Assembly: GCA_007258455.2 (NCBI GenBank) | Contig: VDFB02254962.1 | Span: 1-64,000, forward strand | DNA length: 64,000 bases | Direction of reading: 5' to 3' | Source: Sequoia sempervirens | Taxonomy: Eukaryota > Streptophyta > Pinopsida > Cupressales > Cupressaceae | Shown here: piece after piece, positions 22,524 to 35,515 of the stretch | How the letters are laid out: every line of letters begins with the position of its first letter | Position numbering within the stretch: the first letter of the stretch is position 1 | Position numbers and translations under genes: made by a program | Notes under the pieces: generated by a model | Told to the model about the DNA's origin: nothing | Databases searched by the model: none | What the model saw: the letters and a program-made list of their open reading frames with translations, nothing else

Positions 22524-24223
22524 CTATCAAATTTACACAAAATTGTCATAAGATTGTCATACGCCATAATATTTGGTGGAAGAAGAAAATAATAATCCAA
22601 TATTAATGCCCTGAGCACAAGTAAGTGCAAACTGCATGCAATGCTCTTCTCTCTGGGTTCAGTATATTGACATGGAAATTAATAGGTGCCATAAAAGCAT
22701 GGAGCTTCAATAAGCTGAGACCACTATACAGAAGATTAGAACAAAAAGATGCATATAAAGAATTCTCTTAAGTGTTCAATAATCAAATATCAAGCAGAAT
22801 AACAATAAAATGTGACTGGTTGAAAGATCAGCAGATCAATACATCTTCCAAATACATAAATTTGGGTCTTTGTGGTAGATGAACTCATAAAAAGCCAATT
22901 ACATCAGCATTATCAAACATGAGTTTCTCTGAAAATAAAATTGAAACCAACATATGACATGGAAAAGATAAACAGGAGCTTAATTTGCTTTAAAAAACTT
23001 GCCCCATCTTGGCAACAGGCATTTTACTTGTAGTTTGGCACTCTTTTAACACTGTCATTTGCTTTCTTTTCATCTAGTTCAACTATTGCAACAAGGGTTT
23101 ACTGCAATTGTCCAAAGGGTTGCAGTGCTAGTGTTGGAGAACTTACGGGAGCATAAACCAGGTTTAAATCCTACCATTGCAATAAGCCAGCCCGTAACTC
23201 CAGCAGGCGTATGGCATGGTTGTGGTGTAACAATTATGAGGTGCATTTGAACATGACCCAAGTTAGTAGATTTTAAGAATGTGGAATAAGAATACCCTGC
23301 ACCATATTGAAGGGGACCTACAAACTCCCTCAAGACTTACCAAGCAAAAAATTAAAAAACACAACAGTTCACTGCCATGGTTACAGTTTACTCGCATTAA
23401 TTAGGTTAATTTGACATCTGCCTGTTCCTGTCTCCTTTTTTCGAATTTGTACACTTATTATTAAGATTGCATTATTGATAGAATCAATACTCTGATCTCA
23501 AGATTAGTCAGAGTTTCTTTACAACTTACAAACATATCAAACAAGAGAATATTAAGTTACATGAAGAAAAGCAACAACAAAATACAAATACCTAAACAAC
23601 ATAGACTTCTATCCAAGACAAACAATGGCAGTGTAAATGAGACATGAGAGAAATGCTAATGACTACTTCTTAAGTACATGAACAATATTCGTTTTTAATT
23701 ATAAAACTCATCCCTTATTTATAAATATTTAAATGCTGCCAAAGGGGATGGCTTAGATCTGTCTTTTAAGATCAACTATGTTTCTTAACATAAAATTTCA
23801 AGGGACAGTACATACTACAAAGGATGTGAGACAATTGATAAATACAATAGTTGTATGTCAATAAGGCAAACATCGTATTTCTCGGCATAGTTTTCAGTAC
23901 CAGAGCAACATGAAGAAATATATTAACATATTCTGATTCAAAGTGCAAACATGATACATCAATTAAAAACATCATTCTATGAACAAAACTGAGGTATTTT
24001 TGCAATAGGAAATTTTCTATTTAAAAACAGGACATACTTTAAGACACAAATTCGATCCTATATTTCCTCAAAGAGGGATCTCAAAGGAGATTCAAAACAT
24101 TGGAAGAGTAAATCCATAACAGTTGCATCCAGATATATTTATCAACCAAAAAAATCATATACTTAGGCCCCACATCCCCTGGTCTCTTGAAGTTCAGGGA
24201 TCTCACTATTTATATATATATAG

Positions 24224-25163
24224 TGTTGGTGTTTCAATTCGTACCTCTCGAGTGTGTATTGGAAATGGACAGCTATGCACAGATAAACTGCTCTTCAAAT
24301 TTGGAGGGGAAGCTCCCTTTTTGCTGATTATGCTTTTAAAACAAACAACTAAACTAATGGCCGATCTTTTTTGTTCTCAGCTTAAGAGCACAAGGTTTAT
24401 AAAACTCTCTGTGTCATAGCTGAGATTTTCTCTAGTTTCGCAAATCCAACTACAACTAAGCCTACGCTAAAACTATCCTATCTCCTCGAGTAATTCAGAG
24501 CGAGAGGATCTAGGAGCAATTGGGAATGGTTGGATCACTTAGATAAACTATCTCTCAGAATGCATCTGAAGGCTCATTGCTCTTTCAGATTTATGTTGAA
24601 ATAAAGTCTATGCAAGTAAACACTCAAACGGTAAGCCAAATCTCTGGATTCCCAAGGAGGCGAGGTGCTCTGTCCAAGGTGTAGGCTGAAATATAGATTA
24701 CTAGAAACAACATTAAACGATAATCCCCATCTCTAAATTCCCAAAGAGGTGTAACACTCTATCCGAGATGTAGATCAAAAGAAAGATTATTGAAACAACA
24801 AACATGAAAGACTTTGAGAATTTTGGATCAAAGGCACGTGGCTCTCCTGACTTATTATCTCAACTTCAATCAAAGATTACACTAGCACATCTGGGACAGC
24901 AAATTGTATGATGAAACAAACACACAATAGACGATCAAACCAACTTTATAACATGACATTAAACAATAAACTGAACAAGGATTTGCATGATGAAACAAAC
25001 ATACAATCTTGTTCTTACACAATGTGAACCAACACTGAATAGCAATATTGCAGGCAAAAGTGGCACAGCAATTTGTTATCACAAGCAAAAGTTAAAATAC
25101 AATGAGTAAAGTGCTCTTATTTATAGAATCTCAAAGGAGTAGGGAACCCTAAAATCTCCTTGA
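24224..25163 (-). promoter_or_regulatory. 3' module of element C/D with TATA box and tandem repeats
   Basis: Read on the minus strand, a TATA sequence (TCTATAAATAAGAG, 25128-25115) is followed by a leader-like stretch to the element end at 24224, about 0.9 kb. It contains imperfect tandem repeats: a TTCCCAAGGAGG/TTCCCAAAGAGG unit at about 24640-24800 (period about 80) and GATGAAACAAACA words at 24910 and 24990. The module matches in layout the 3' modules of elements A and B. Confidence 0.55.
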
Positions 25164-25168
25164 GTTAA

Positions 25169-26530
25169 TGTCATGTCCCCTTCTCAGACATCTCTCGGAG
25201 TACAGGATTGGCCTATCACACGACCCTCGTAGGCTGATAGACTGGATAGAGGGTCACTTCGGAGCTTGGCTCAGCTTCAGTTGGCAGAGTTTGATCAGTA
25301 GGCTTTCGTTTGGGCTCGATCAGAGACTTCTTGCAGAATTGTTATTTTTAGCAATTCCTGGCAGTCAGCGTGGGACCCCTGCTATTTTTAGCAGTATGGC
25401 TTTGGCAGCGTTCAGAATCACTTCAGTGTTCGTCAGCTTCAGACGGAACAGTCATCGGATGAGTAACGAGAGAAATATTAATATTTAATTGTATTAATTA
25501 AATATTAATTATTTAATGATTATAATATAAAGTTATAATATTAAATTATAACTTAAGTGATTCTTCTTGAGGGGTGCGCCATCATCAGAAAGGGGCCAAA
25601 ATTGACATTTAAAATTATATTAAAATATTTGGCTGAGACTATGGAGAAATTAAAAGAATTAAAAGTGAATATTTTAATGAAACCCTATTATTAAGGAAAT
25701 CGCACTTTTGAGCCATATAGTGCATTTGCCTTGGGAATTGTGCCATTATGTGATTATTGATTTTGAGAAACTGATCAACTTTAATCTGAGCAAGAGACTT
25801 TAGGGTTTCAAGTTCGAATTCCTTGGGGAACGAGCCATCTCCACTGGAAGCAATTCAGAGGGTGTGAAATAACACTTGATTTATTGCCAGCAGAGGTTTC
25901 TTCATTCAGAGGAAATCATTGAGCTTCACAGGAAATAAATATTTAGAGTTTTCAGAGAGTTCTGTGTCCAGAAGCCATCTTGCAGACTAGGCGCACCTTA
26001 TACAGAGCTCAGAGATTGATTTTAGAGGAGCCGTACAATCTGCATTTATTACAGCAGCAGGCCGTACTTTCTATCAGGCCGTACCAGCAGAAAAAAGACG
26101 TCGTCATCACCTCAGAGCAAAACGCCTTCATTAAGGTCTTCTTTCTTCACCAGTTGGAGGCGCCTAGGTATTTGTGTCCAATCCGGAGCACCAGACGGAG
26201 GGAGGAGTATATCTGCTCATCCGTACCATTTCATTAATTGCTGTATCAAAAATCAGGTTCCATAAAATCATTGCCTTTTACTCTGCATGTTGTCAGAATT
26301 TCATTGTAACTGTCTCAGAAGATTTATATTAAGATTGGCGTACATTCTGGCTATTGATTTCATCGTTATCAGAGTAGATTTATTTGTATTGAATTTATTA
26401 TTATTTTTCAAGCAAAATCGCATTCTTCATTTATTGTTCAAAAACCTCAAAACGTCAAAAAATCAAAAATTGCAAAAACAAACCAAAACTCAAGTCAGAA
26501 TCAGAATCAGGGGAAACTAGGGTTTCTACA
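25169..26530 (+). repeat. Gypsy 5' LTR
   Basis: Starts TGTCATGTCCCC and ends GGTTTCTACA. It contains an AT-rich ATTAATATTTAATTG tract near 25475. Positions 25457-26530 are almost identical to 31620-32693, but the first 290 bases are clearly divergent from the other LTR. Confidence 0.93.
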
Positions 26531-26531
26531 G

Positions 26532-26543
26532 TGATATCAGAGC
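26532..26543 (+). promoter_or_regulatory. Gypsy primer-binding site
   Basis: TGATATCAGAGC, one base after the LTR end, differs at one position from the initiator tRNA-Met complement TGGTATCAGAGC. Confidence 0.85.
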
Positions 26544-26576
26544 TAAATCCTGCCATCCTGAGGGTTTAGCCATCAT

Positions 26577-27571
26577 ATGCAGCCAGAGGAGTTTGATACA
26601 TACAGGTACTATACTCGCAGACGTGCCTTGATTGAAAGGCAACGCAGTTTGAGCAGGCAGCCAGAAAACATGGCTTACAGGAATGACAGGGCTGACAAGA
26701 CAGACATACCTAGGACAGAGATCCCACAGAATAACAGAGATCAGGACGATGCAGAGGTCTTGCATGCACTCAGAGATCTTCGTGCAGGACAACGGAGGTC
26801 CCATGATGTTTTATACAGTGGCGCTGGCAATCAGCAGATTAGTACTCGAGAGACTGGCCACCACATCGTGATCACACAGGAGGATGCAGGTCACCTGAGA
26901 GCTCCTAGACGTTAAGTCACTCTGACAAACAGATGGGCCTTACTAGGCCCACTACTCTAGAGAGGAGCCCGATGAGGCTATACCCGGTGAGGGCACGGAT
27001 TTGTTGTCGAGAACCCATGGCAGCTTAATCCAGGAGGAGGCTGGTACCTCCTCGCAATGAGAACTGGATCACTTCGACCGCTTTATTTACACGAGAAGGA
27101 ACACAACAGGCTCTCTACGTGATTGGAGACCGACGTTAATAATGATCTAAAAACATGCAACCAACAGCTTAATCTGCGATGTTTGATGGTAGTGGAAGAT
27201 GACAGTTCAAGCTTGGATTAGCAAGCTTGATACATTCCTCACTTAAGGCCCGGGATATCGAGAGGGACGCTATTAGATACGCTACACTGCACCTCGAGGG
27301 AGTGGCTTACGACTGGTGGCACCACGGTATGGTGACTTTACAGCATGACAGGATCACTACATACCAGGAGTTCGTGGATAGATTGGTTGAGAGGTTTGAC
27401 AGGAAGGATCCGGAAACCTACTTCAGAGATTTAGCACAGTTGAGGCAGAGTGGCAGTCTAGAGACTTATATCAGTGACTTTCAGAGGCTATCCGTCATGG
27501 TTCCGAGCATATCAGAGAGGAGATTGGTAGTACTCTTCATGGAGGGTTTGACAGAGCCACTGAGAGGCTAG
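26577..27571 (+). pseudogene. Gypsy gag, N-terminal and capsid region
   Basis: The gag start is ATG 26577 (MQPEEFDTYRYYTRRR). It is open to 26915, degraded to about 27226, then open again with the retrotrans_gag signature LHLEGVAYDWWHHGM, FVDRLVERFDRKDPETYF and a LxQxGSLETYISDFQRL block. A TAG ends this frame at 27571, about 36 bases before the next open stretch. Confidence 0.88.
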
Positions 27572-27607
27572 ATCAAAGCCTTTGATCCTCCATCATTATA
27601 GGAGGCG

Positions 27608-29074
27608 ATGAAGAAAGCACGAAACATGGAGTTAGCAGCACCGTCAAGTAGGTTCAACTCCAGAGGTTCTTCATCATTCAGGGATAACAAGGGCTTTAAC
27701 AGGAATAAGGATAAATCTGATTTTAATAAAGAAAAATCAGACTTTAGAAACGATTCAAAAGGTAAATCAGCAGCCCCACCTTTGGATCGTGAGGCCCTTA
27801 ATGACCTTCGCAAGAAGAAGCTTTGCTTCTACTGCAAAGGACCATATGACGCCAATCACGATTGTCCTCTAAGACCTAAGGGCAAGGCAAATCGTGTGAT
27901 GTGGGCGTATTATGAGGACTCCGAATCAGAAAATTCCGAACAGCAGGAGCATTCCGATGATTCAGAGTCAGAGGCTCCAGAGCCTAGAGCAGAGACAGAG
28001 CCCGAGCTTCAGATACAGGAGACCCGTTTATCTAGCATCCAGCAGGAGGGTTCTTTCCGGATTCGTGGTGTGTTAGCAGGACAGAGGGTCATTACCCTAT
28101 TGGATACAGGAGCCACGCATAATTTCATAGATGCTAGATTCGTTGAGAAACGTGGACTCATCACTGAAGAGTTTGAGGGCATCAGAGTCAAAGTGGTAGA
28201 TGGATACACTTTGAGATGCGAACGCATGATAAAGGACCTCCCTTTACGCTTGAACAATTATGAGTTCAAGGCAGATTATTACGTTGTTAATATGGGGGAC
28301 ATTGATTTGGTCTTGGGAATGAAGTGGTTACATTCATTGGAGGAGGTCACACTTAGTCTCAAGGACATGGAGATCCGTTTTGAGGTCGACGGGAAGACTC
28401 ACATACTTAAGGCAATTCGGGACAGCGACCTTAAAACAATTTCTTTCTGCCGAATGGAGCGGCTCATGCGTCATGACATGGTAGAGTGGGCTGCCGAGTG
28501 TCATTTAGCACCTATACAGGAGGGACAGCAAAAGACAGAATATCATCCGGACATTCAGAAGTTGAGAATCAAGCATGACAAGGTGTTCAGTGATATTCCG
28601 CCAGGTAGACCTCCTGACAGAGGCATCGAGCACATTATTGAGCTCGAGGAGGGCGCTAAGCCCGTGATGATAACTCCTTACAGGCATCCTAAAAGATTAA
28701 AGGATGAGATAGAGAAGACAATAAAGGAGTTACTTGCTATGGGTCACATTCGACCAAGCAAATCACCGTTCGCTTCTTCTGTAGTATTGGTGAAGAAGAA
28801 GGATGGAACGTTACGTATGTGCATTGATTACAGGGTCCTGAATAAGAGGACAATCAAGAACCGATACCCGATACCGAGGATTGATGAGCTTATTGATGAG
28901 CTCCATGGTGCCTGTTACTTTACTAAAATTGATTTACGGTCGGGTTATCATCAGATCAGAGTCCGTGAGCAGGACGTAGAGAAGACAGCCTTCAGATGTC
29001 ATTGTGGGCACTTCAAGTTCGTAGTGATGCCATTTGGGCTCACTAACCGCCAGCCACCTTTCAGTCCACGATGA
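27608..29074 (+). CDS. Gypsy gag tail, protease and first half of reverse transcriptase
   Basis: This 488-codon stretch contains a CCHC-like knuckle ([16 protein letters not shown]), an acidic linker, and the aspartic protease [12 protein letters not shown] followed by [11 protein letters not shown] follows: [54 protein letters not shown] and VVMPFGLTN. The frame breaks at the MPFGLTN motif, where the sequence becomes scrambled. Confidence 0.93.
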   Translation: MKKARNMELAAPSSRFNSRGSSSFRDNKGFNRNKDKSDFNKEKSDFRNDSKGKSAAPPLDREALNDLRKKKLCFYCKGPYDANHDCPLRPKGKANRVMWAYYEDSESENSEQQEHSDDSESEAPEPRAETEPELQIQETRLSSIQQEGSFRIRGVLAGQRVITLLDTGATHNFIDARFVEKRGLITEEFEGIRVKVVDGYTLRCERMIKDLPLRLNNYEFKADYYVVNMGDIDLVLGMKWLHSLEEVTLSLKDMEIRFEVDGKTHILKAIRDSDLKTISFCRMERLMRHDMVEWAAECHLAPIQEGQQKTEYHPDIQKLRIKHDKVFSDIPPGRPPDRGIEHIIELEEGAKPVMITPYRHPKRLKDEIEKTIKELLAMGHIRPSKSPFASSVVLVKKKDGTLRMCIDYRVLNKRTIKNRYPIPRIDELIDELHGACYFTKIDLRSGYHQIRVREQDVEKTAFRCHCGHFKFVVMPFGLTNRQPPFSPR

Positions 29075-31220
29075 ACCGGGTTTTTCATTCACAGCTGAGG
29101 AGGTTCGTCTTGGTATTCTTCGATGATATTCTCATATATAGCAGGACATGGTAGGAGCACTTAGCTCATTTGGAAACAGTGTTGAGTATCTTGGAGAGGG
29201 AGTCCTTGTATGCCAAGGAATCCAAGTGTGACTTGGGAATGACCGAATTGCTTTATCTAGGTCATATTATCAAGCAGTAGATGGATGATGGATCCTCGAA
29301 AAGATCCTGCCATTATTGATTGGCCTACACCAAACCCGACCACGCTTGAGAGGGTTTCTCATTTATGTGGATTCAATGCTGCATTCGCGGAATGGTTATT
29401 CACCAGTACAAACCGGCGACAAATCTAATGAAGAGGGGGCATTTGTTTGACCTTTGAGGCACAGGAGTGTTTTATGAAGTTCGGTTGTTAATGCCATTCC
29501 TCGCTTTGGCATTACCCGAATTTTACTGCCGCTCGAGCTTCAATGTGATGCACGTGAGGGCATTGGTGCAAGGTTTGGCGCGACAAGCACCCGATTGTGG
29601 ACGAGAGCCGCAAGCTCAGAGGACCCGAGAGATTGTATAGCATATATGATAAGGAGATGCTCGCGATTATGCATGCCTTAGCAAAATTCAGGTAGTATCT
29701 TGTTGGCAGTAAATTCTGTATTAAAACTGATCAAAACAGCTTGAGACACTTTTTAGGGCAGCGAGATCTTAATGACAGGCAGCAGAAATGGGTCAGTAAG
29801 TTGCAGGCTTATGACTTTGATATTTCATATATCAAAGGTACACAAAACGTAGTAGTATGCACTTTCACGTAGACCGCATTCTGAGCACTATGGTTCATAT
29901 CTCTGGCATTGGAGGCATATGATAGTGGCGGAGTATGCCAAGGACAGTTGGGCCTCCAGCATTGTTGAGGGATCAGCAGTTGATACCAGGTATACGCTTG
30001 TAAATGACTTGATCATTTACAAGAACAGGATATTTTTGATCCCAGGGTCAGAGGTGAAGAACATTGTTATGAGGGCCTTTCATGACATGCCTACAGCAGG
30101 ACATCCCGTATACTTCAAAACTTACAGGCAGATACGGGAGAGGTTCACATGGAAAGGACTCAAGGGAGATGTTCTTCAGTATGTGCGTGAGTGCCCTGTT
30201 TGTCAGCAGAACAAGCAGGAGAACACGTATCCGACAGGTTTACTACAACCACTTCCGATTCCTGACAGGAAGTGGGAATGCCCGTCGATGGATTTTATTA
30301 CGGGCTTGCCCAAAGCCCAAGGGCGTGATTGCATTCATGTAGTTGTGGATCGGCCACGGCATGCCCACTTCTTCCTCGACCACCACGACTTGCCACCTGC
30401 CACGCTAAAGTAAAGCGTAGGTATTCTTCGTGGAGGTATTCAGAGACTGGTTGCCTCGAGCATTGTGAGCTTACGTAGATAGTCGGTTCCTAAGTAACTT
30501 CTGGCAGGAGGTATTCAGACTTTGTGGGACCGAACTCACTCCGAGCACTAGTTACCACCCGCAGACTGATGGGCAGACGGAGATTGTGAACAAGTGGGTG
30601 GAAGGTTACCTCCGAAACTACATAGCAGGGCAGCAGAAGGCGTGGGTCAAATGGATACATTTGTGTGAGTATTGCTATAACTCGACATTCCATATGACCA
30701 TTCAAATGTCACCTTTCATGGCATTATACGGGTATGAGGTGCCGAGTTTCCTTGATTTGCTACTGAGCGATAGTAGAGTGCCGAGTGCAGGAGGTTGGTT
30801 GCAGGAGAGTCAGGACACTATGAGGGCTCTCAAGGAAAATATAGCCAAGGCACAAAATCAGTAGCGAAATGCGATGCAAATCAAGATAATGGAGAGTGGG
30901 CTTCGAGGTCGCATACGGCTTCACCTCATGTCAGCAGCCCTGGTCACGCCCACCCCTTAGGAAGAGGGCTCCAGAGCCTGCCACGCTATTACGGTCCTTC
31001 AGATCCCCGAGGAGAGCTATTTAGGTGGCATACGAGCTTGAGCTTTCCAGCAGAGCGTGGTACACAACGTATTTCTCATGTATCACGCCTCAAGAAGGCG
31101 GTCATCGTGGTGGTACCGGCCCGGCAGCTCTACCTCCCTTAGATGATGAGGGAAAGTTGATCTTAGTCCCCGAGTCCATCCCCGGAGTACAGGGAGCCAC
31201 AAGCTCGGCGTGAGGAGGAC
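29075..31220 (+). pseudogene. Gypsy RT end, RNase H and integrase (heavily degraded)
   Basis: Fragments in shifting frames: VFFDDILIY (RT catalytic motif) near 29117; an RNase H end with QRDLNDRQQKW...LQAYDFDISYIKGTQN near 29755-29850; an open integrase zinc domain at 29919-30413 (AGHPVYFKTYRQIRERFTW, CPVCQQNK, MDFITGLPK); the integrase core SYHPQTDGQTEIVN near 30550; and SHVSRLKK near 31075. Density of indels and stops is much higher than in 27227-29074. Confidence 0.88.
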
Positions 31221-31348
31221 CATCGTGAACATCCGTGAAATGGAGAGATTTGCCTCAGCTGAGGATGTGCGACATGGGAGGGCTGCAGGGAGATTCTCGC
31301 AGCGATCCCAGATTGAGACTGCTTGAGGACAAGCACTCTCGTGAGGGC

Positions 31349-32693
31349 TGACCGCCATGTCCCCCTTCTCGACATCTCTGGAGTACGTGATTGGTCTATC
31401 ACACGACCAGAGGGTCGACAGATCGATAGAGGGTCACTCTGTTTCGCCCACCAGCTGGCGTGAGTTTGATCAAGAGGCTTTCGCTTAAATACCGAGACTT
31501 CATGCACTGCTATTTTTAGCAGCTCGGCAACAATATGGGACCCCCGCTATTTTTAGCAAGATGGTTTGGCGTTGCCTTCGTGAATCAATTTCGGTTCATT
31601 CTGACGGAACAAATTAACGGATGAGTAACGAGAGAAATATTAATATTTAATTGTGTATTAATTAAATATTAATTATTTAATGATTATAATATAAAGTTAT
31701 AATATTAAATTATAACTTAAGTGATTCTTCTTGAGGGGTGCGCCATCATCAGAAGGGGCCAAAATTGACATTTAAAATTATATTAAAATATTTGGCTGAG
31801 ACTATGGAGAAATTAAAAGAATTAAAAGTGAATATTTTAATGAAACCCTATTATTAAGGAAATCGCACTTTTGAGCCATATAGTGCATTTGCCTTGGGAA
31901 TTGTGCCATTATGTGATTATTGATTTTGAGAAACTGATCAACTTTAATCTGAGCAAGAGACTTTAGGGTATCAAGTTCGAATTCCTTGGGGAACGAGCCA
32001 TCTCCACTGGAAGCAATTCAGAGGGTGTGAAATAACACTTGATTTATTGCCAGCAGAGGTTTCTTCATTCAGAGGAAATCATTGAGCTTCACAGGAAATA
32101 AATATTTAGAGTTTTCAGAGAGTTCTGTGTCCAGAAGCCATCTTGCAGACTAGGCGCACCTTATACAGAGCTCAGAGATTGATTTTAGAGGAGCCGTACA
32201 ATCTGCATTTATTACAGCAGCAGGCCGTACTTTCTATCAGGCCGTACCAGCAGAAAAAAGACGTCGTCATCACCTCAGAGCAAAACGCCTTCATTAAGGT
32301 CTTCTTTCTTCACCAGTTGGAGGCGCCTAGGTATTTGTGTCCAATCCGGAGCACCAGACGGAGGGAGGAGTATATCTGCTCATCCGTACCATTTCATTAA
32401 TTGCTGTATCAAAAATCAGGTTCCATAAAATCATTGCCTTTTACTCTGCATGTTGTCAGAATTTCATTGTAACTGTCTCAGAAGATTTATATTAAGATTG
32501 GCGTACATTCTGGCTATTGATTTCATCGTTATCAGAGTAGATTTATTTGTATTGAATTTATTATTATTTTTCAAGCAAAATCGCATTCTTCATTTATTGT
32601 TCAAAAACCTCAAAACGTCAAAAAATCAAAAATTGCAAAAACAAACCAAAACTCAAGTCAGAATCAGAATCAGGGGAAACTAGGGTTTCTACA
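31349..32693 (+). repeat. Gypsy 3' LTR
   Basis: Starts around TGACCGCCATGTCCC and ends GGTTTCTACA, followed by GTTAA. It is preceded by the polypurine-type module TGCTTGAGGACAAGCA (31320-31335). Confidence 0.9.
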
Positions 32694-33024
32694 GTTAACA
32701 TTCAATCTTGCCAACATAAAAGATTTATTCCTATGTCTAAACAAAGATAACCTAATAGTTAACTGGAAAGACTACCTCAGTTAACTGGTCTAAAACTAAA
32801 ACTAATTGGACTTGTCAATGTGCAAGTCTTATTGATATGAGAGTCAACTGATAACCAACATCAGTTAACTGAAACCTAATTGAAAGTTCCAACTACACCA
32901 AAAGATATTCCCGAGGAGGAGATAAATATGCATGAAATCAGCAATCTGAACTCAAGAGTGACGCTCAGTTGACTGCTGCCTTTGACTCTATCCTTGGGAT
33001 AAATCGTGGGATCTAACTAGTTGT

Positions 33025-35510
33025 CTACTCCAAGCCATCTTGAGCAATCATATCTTCCAGGAAATCATCAACTACATCTTCTTCAAGCACTTTGATACTG
33101 TCCAAAATAATGGAGTGTTTGCTCAACGTCTTCTCTCCATTTGTGATGAATCTCAGACATTCTTTGACTTCTTCAACTGCCTTTTCAAAACTTGTTGACA
33201 TCATGGAAAAATGATTCAACTTGGACACCACAGGATCACCATCAAAACCATCACGGACCAAACTCTGGAATTTTGCTTGTACGACACCGAAATAGATGTA
33301 GGTACCATCATCATGAAGATAATGGCACGGGATCTGTGTGATGAATCCGCTTACGAGCTTGAGAGCACTAGTAATATTTTGTTTAATTTCAGCCATCTTT
33401 GTAGACACTCTTTCATAAGTTTCTACTTTCAAGAGGTGTTGTTCTCTCCAAGCAAAAAGCTTCCTTTTGTCTTCATTTGCAACGACATCATATGCAATTT
33501 GGTGCAGGAGCTCCTACACCTCATCTTCAACATTTGTTCATTTGATGGTGAATAGGTTGGTCAGTAGTTTGGTGTGCATATTTTGAGCATTCTTGTCTTG
33601 AATAAGGTCAATCAAGACCCTTAGGTAAGTTTTGGGGTGAGTTTTTGAGTTTAGAGGTCAAAATGTGAAAAATTGTGATCTTGCACCAAAAGTGTCTTTG
33701 TAGCCTTTGAAGGCAAATTCTTGAGTTTGTATATGGATGTGCAAGATTTGAGTTTTATTGATGTAATAAGGCTATTTCCAAGCCATTTGTGTGGTTTTAG
33801 GGGGTCTTAGGAGTGCAGCATTACAATATATGTGTAAATGTGTTAAAAATGTGCAAAAGGTGTGATTATGATCTCCAACGGTCATTAGAGGTTTAAAAAA
33901 GTAGTTGTAAGGCATTGGTCATTGGTTGGTGATGGAGAAACCTTTAAGGCAGGAGAACATCGTTTGTAATGTTCGTTAGCAGATTTGAAGGAGAAAATCA
34001 ATAAAAACTCTGTTAATTCTCAAATTTTCTGTGTTTTTTTTCTTCCTTTTCTAGACTTGTACAGAACCGTACAGGCTTACCATGATCTAAGATCATCAGT
34101 GTTTGTGGATGCATGTGCTTACCTTCAATTTCATTTGGTTTGAAGTCTTAATTCATCATTTTGTGTGTAGAATCAACAAATTACAGTGACTGCTCTGTTT
34201 TTGCCAGTCAAGGGTTTGCATAAGATTTAAATCATGAAATGACCATCCCACTTACTGTTGTGACCTGTTACTCGGTGGGATGGCTTGCTACTTATTAGGA
34301 TTGGGTTTCTTTTTGTTTTGATTGTTGTGGAATGAGTTTAAGACTGATAGGATGGTGTTCTTGGCCTGAAATAAGCACTTTTCCGTGTGAAATTGGTGTA
34401 CCATGGTGGGAATTTGAAAAAATTGTCAAAGGAATGGTCTATGTAATGAACTTTTGACCTTGTGCAGGGTCCATGGGACGTGTTTGATGCATTCATTGGG
34501 TCTGGAAGGGCTTGGGTATACGAGTTTCAATAAACCCTCATTAAAAGTGCACAAGATAAGGGTTTTTGAGTTTGGTGTGGATTTGGCCGTACAAGTGGAA
34601 TCTAATTGTGGTTTCTATGGTTTTTGGGCATTTGAATTGCTGCCCCAAGGTTTCAGATGGTTTGGTGCAGTTTAGAGGGTACTCTCCTTGAAAAAAAGGC
34701 CTAATTCACTAGGTTTTTCCATGGTAGGGGTAATGGATCTCCATGTTGGTCCAAAAGAGTTCATGTTGGGGTTTACATATGTTTTATAACTTTGAAATGG
34801 GTATCTGAATCCACCTTTTGTTTGCCAAGTGTTTTGGAAGGTATTGGAGTTAAAGGCCAAAAACTAGGTTTGCACTGCTACAAGGTTACATGAGTGAAAG
34901 TGATTAATTATGCTCTTGATTGTTGTCTAACCTTAAGGATTGTTTGAATTGCTTTAATAGGCCTTTTTAATCTTGTTAGCTGCCTCTTGAAGGCAGGTTG
35001 TCTCTTTGAATGAGTTGGAGCCTCCTGGGTCTGCATCACAATTTCCAAGTGAGAAATGATGATCTCATCTCTTGGTTTGTTCTCCGCCATACTCAACTCA
35101 AACTGCTGAATTCCTGCACGAAGATCGTGAGCATTGTACCTTAATTGGTACATCTCTCCAAGAATGTATCTGCCCCTGGTAACAAAATCTTCGATCCAGT
35201 CTTCCAAATGCTTTCCACGATTCACCAACTGATCTAGCCATTGTTGATCTGCAAGTGATCCCAGAACATGTGGAAAAGTAGCTACAACATTTAAAGTCCC
35301 ATGAATAAGATTTGAGATATATTGTCATAGCTGCTTATTTGCAACCTTGAGAGCTACTTTGTCTTCTCCATCCTTCATCACACGTTCCTGAAGATTATCT
35401 CCAACTACCTTCAAGAGGCTCACGTCCACATGCCGAGTGCTTCTACCAAGGTTGGCTTTGATAAAGGTGAAATCATCAACCCCAACCTCATCTAGTCTCT
35501 TGCCCTCCGG
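33025..35510 (-). pseudogene. Unknown-family gene, copy C/D, C-terminal part
   Basis: This continues the copy whose N-terminal part is at 41590-43346; element B separates them and its 5-bp duplication preserves the frame. The block DEVGVDDFTFIKANLG corresponds to EDYTVTRVQLG of copy A and NEYAITTIDIG of copy B. NRGKHLEDWIEDFVTRGRYI corresponds to SKGRVLYDFVEKIIEHGSQI of copy A. The second open part (33432-33025, extending up to about 33640 with stops) ends DDFLEDMIAQDGLE. Stops include a TGA near 35325 and a TAG near 33510. Positions 33660-34900 between the two parts have no family similarity and are probably another insertion. Confidence 0.68.
33660..34900. other. Unassigned non-coding block within copy C/D
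   Basis: There is no similarity to the corresponding part of copies A and B. The plus strand contains AATAAA near 34010 and T-rich tracts. It may be a solo LTR or another insertion; I could not place its ends. Confidence 0.35.
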
Positions 35511-35515
35511 CAGTG

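Larger units (their letters stand above)
25169..32693 (+). mobile_element. Ty3/Gypsy LTR retrotransposon (7.5 kb), degenerate
   Basis: Two direct LTRs (25169-26530, 31349-32693) are flanked by the 5-bp duplication GTTAA (25164-25168, 32694-32698). The internal order gag, protease, RT, RNase H, integrase is that of Ty3/Gypsy. It is inserted in the 3' region of element C/D, antisense to the CHR9 gene. Coding quality is patchy: 27227-29074 is open, whereas 26916-27226 and 29075-31340 have many stops and frameshifts. Confidence 0.93.

Noticed and set aside
23059..23250. SINE-like segment with a B-box-like GGTTTAAATCC.
   Set aside because: No convincing A box, poly-A/T tail or target duplication could be seen, so it is not called as a feature.
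25980..26520. Small open frames in the Gypsy LTRs, repeated identically at 32143-32683.
   Set aside because: They are LTR sequence; identity reflects LTR duplication, not coding conservation.
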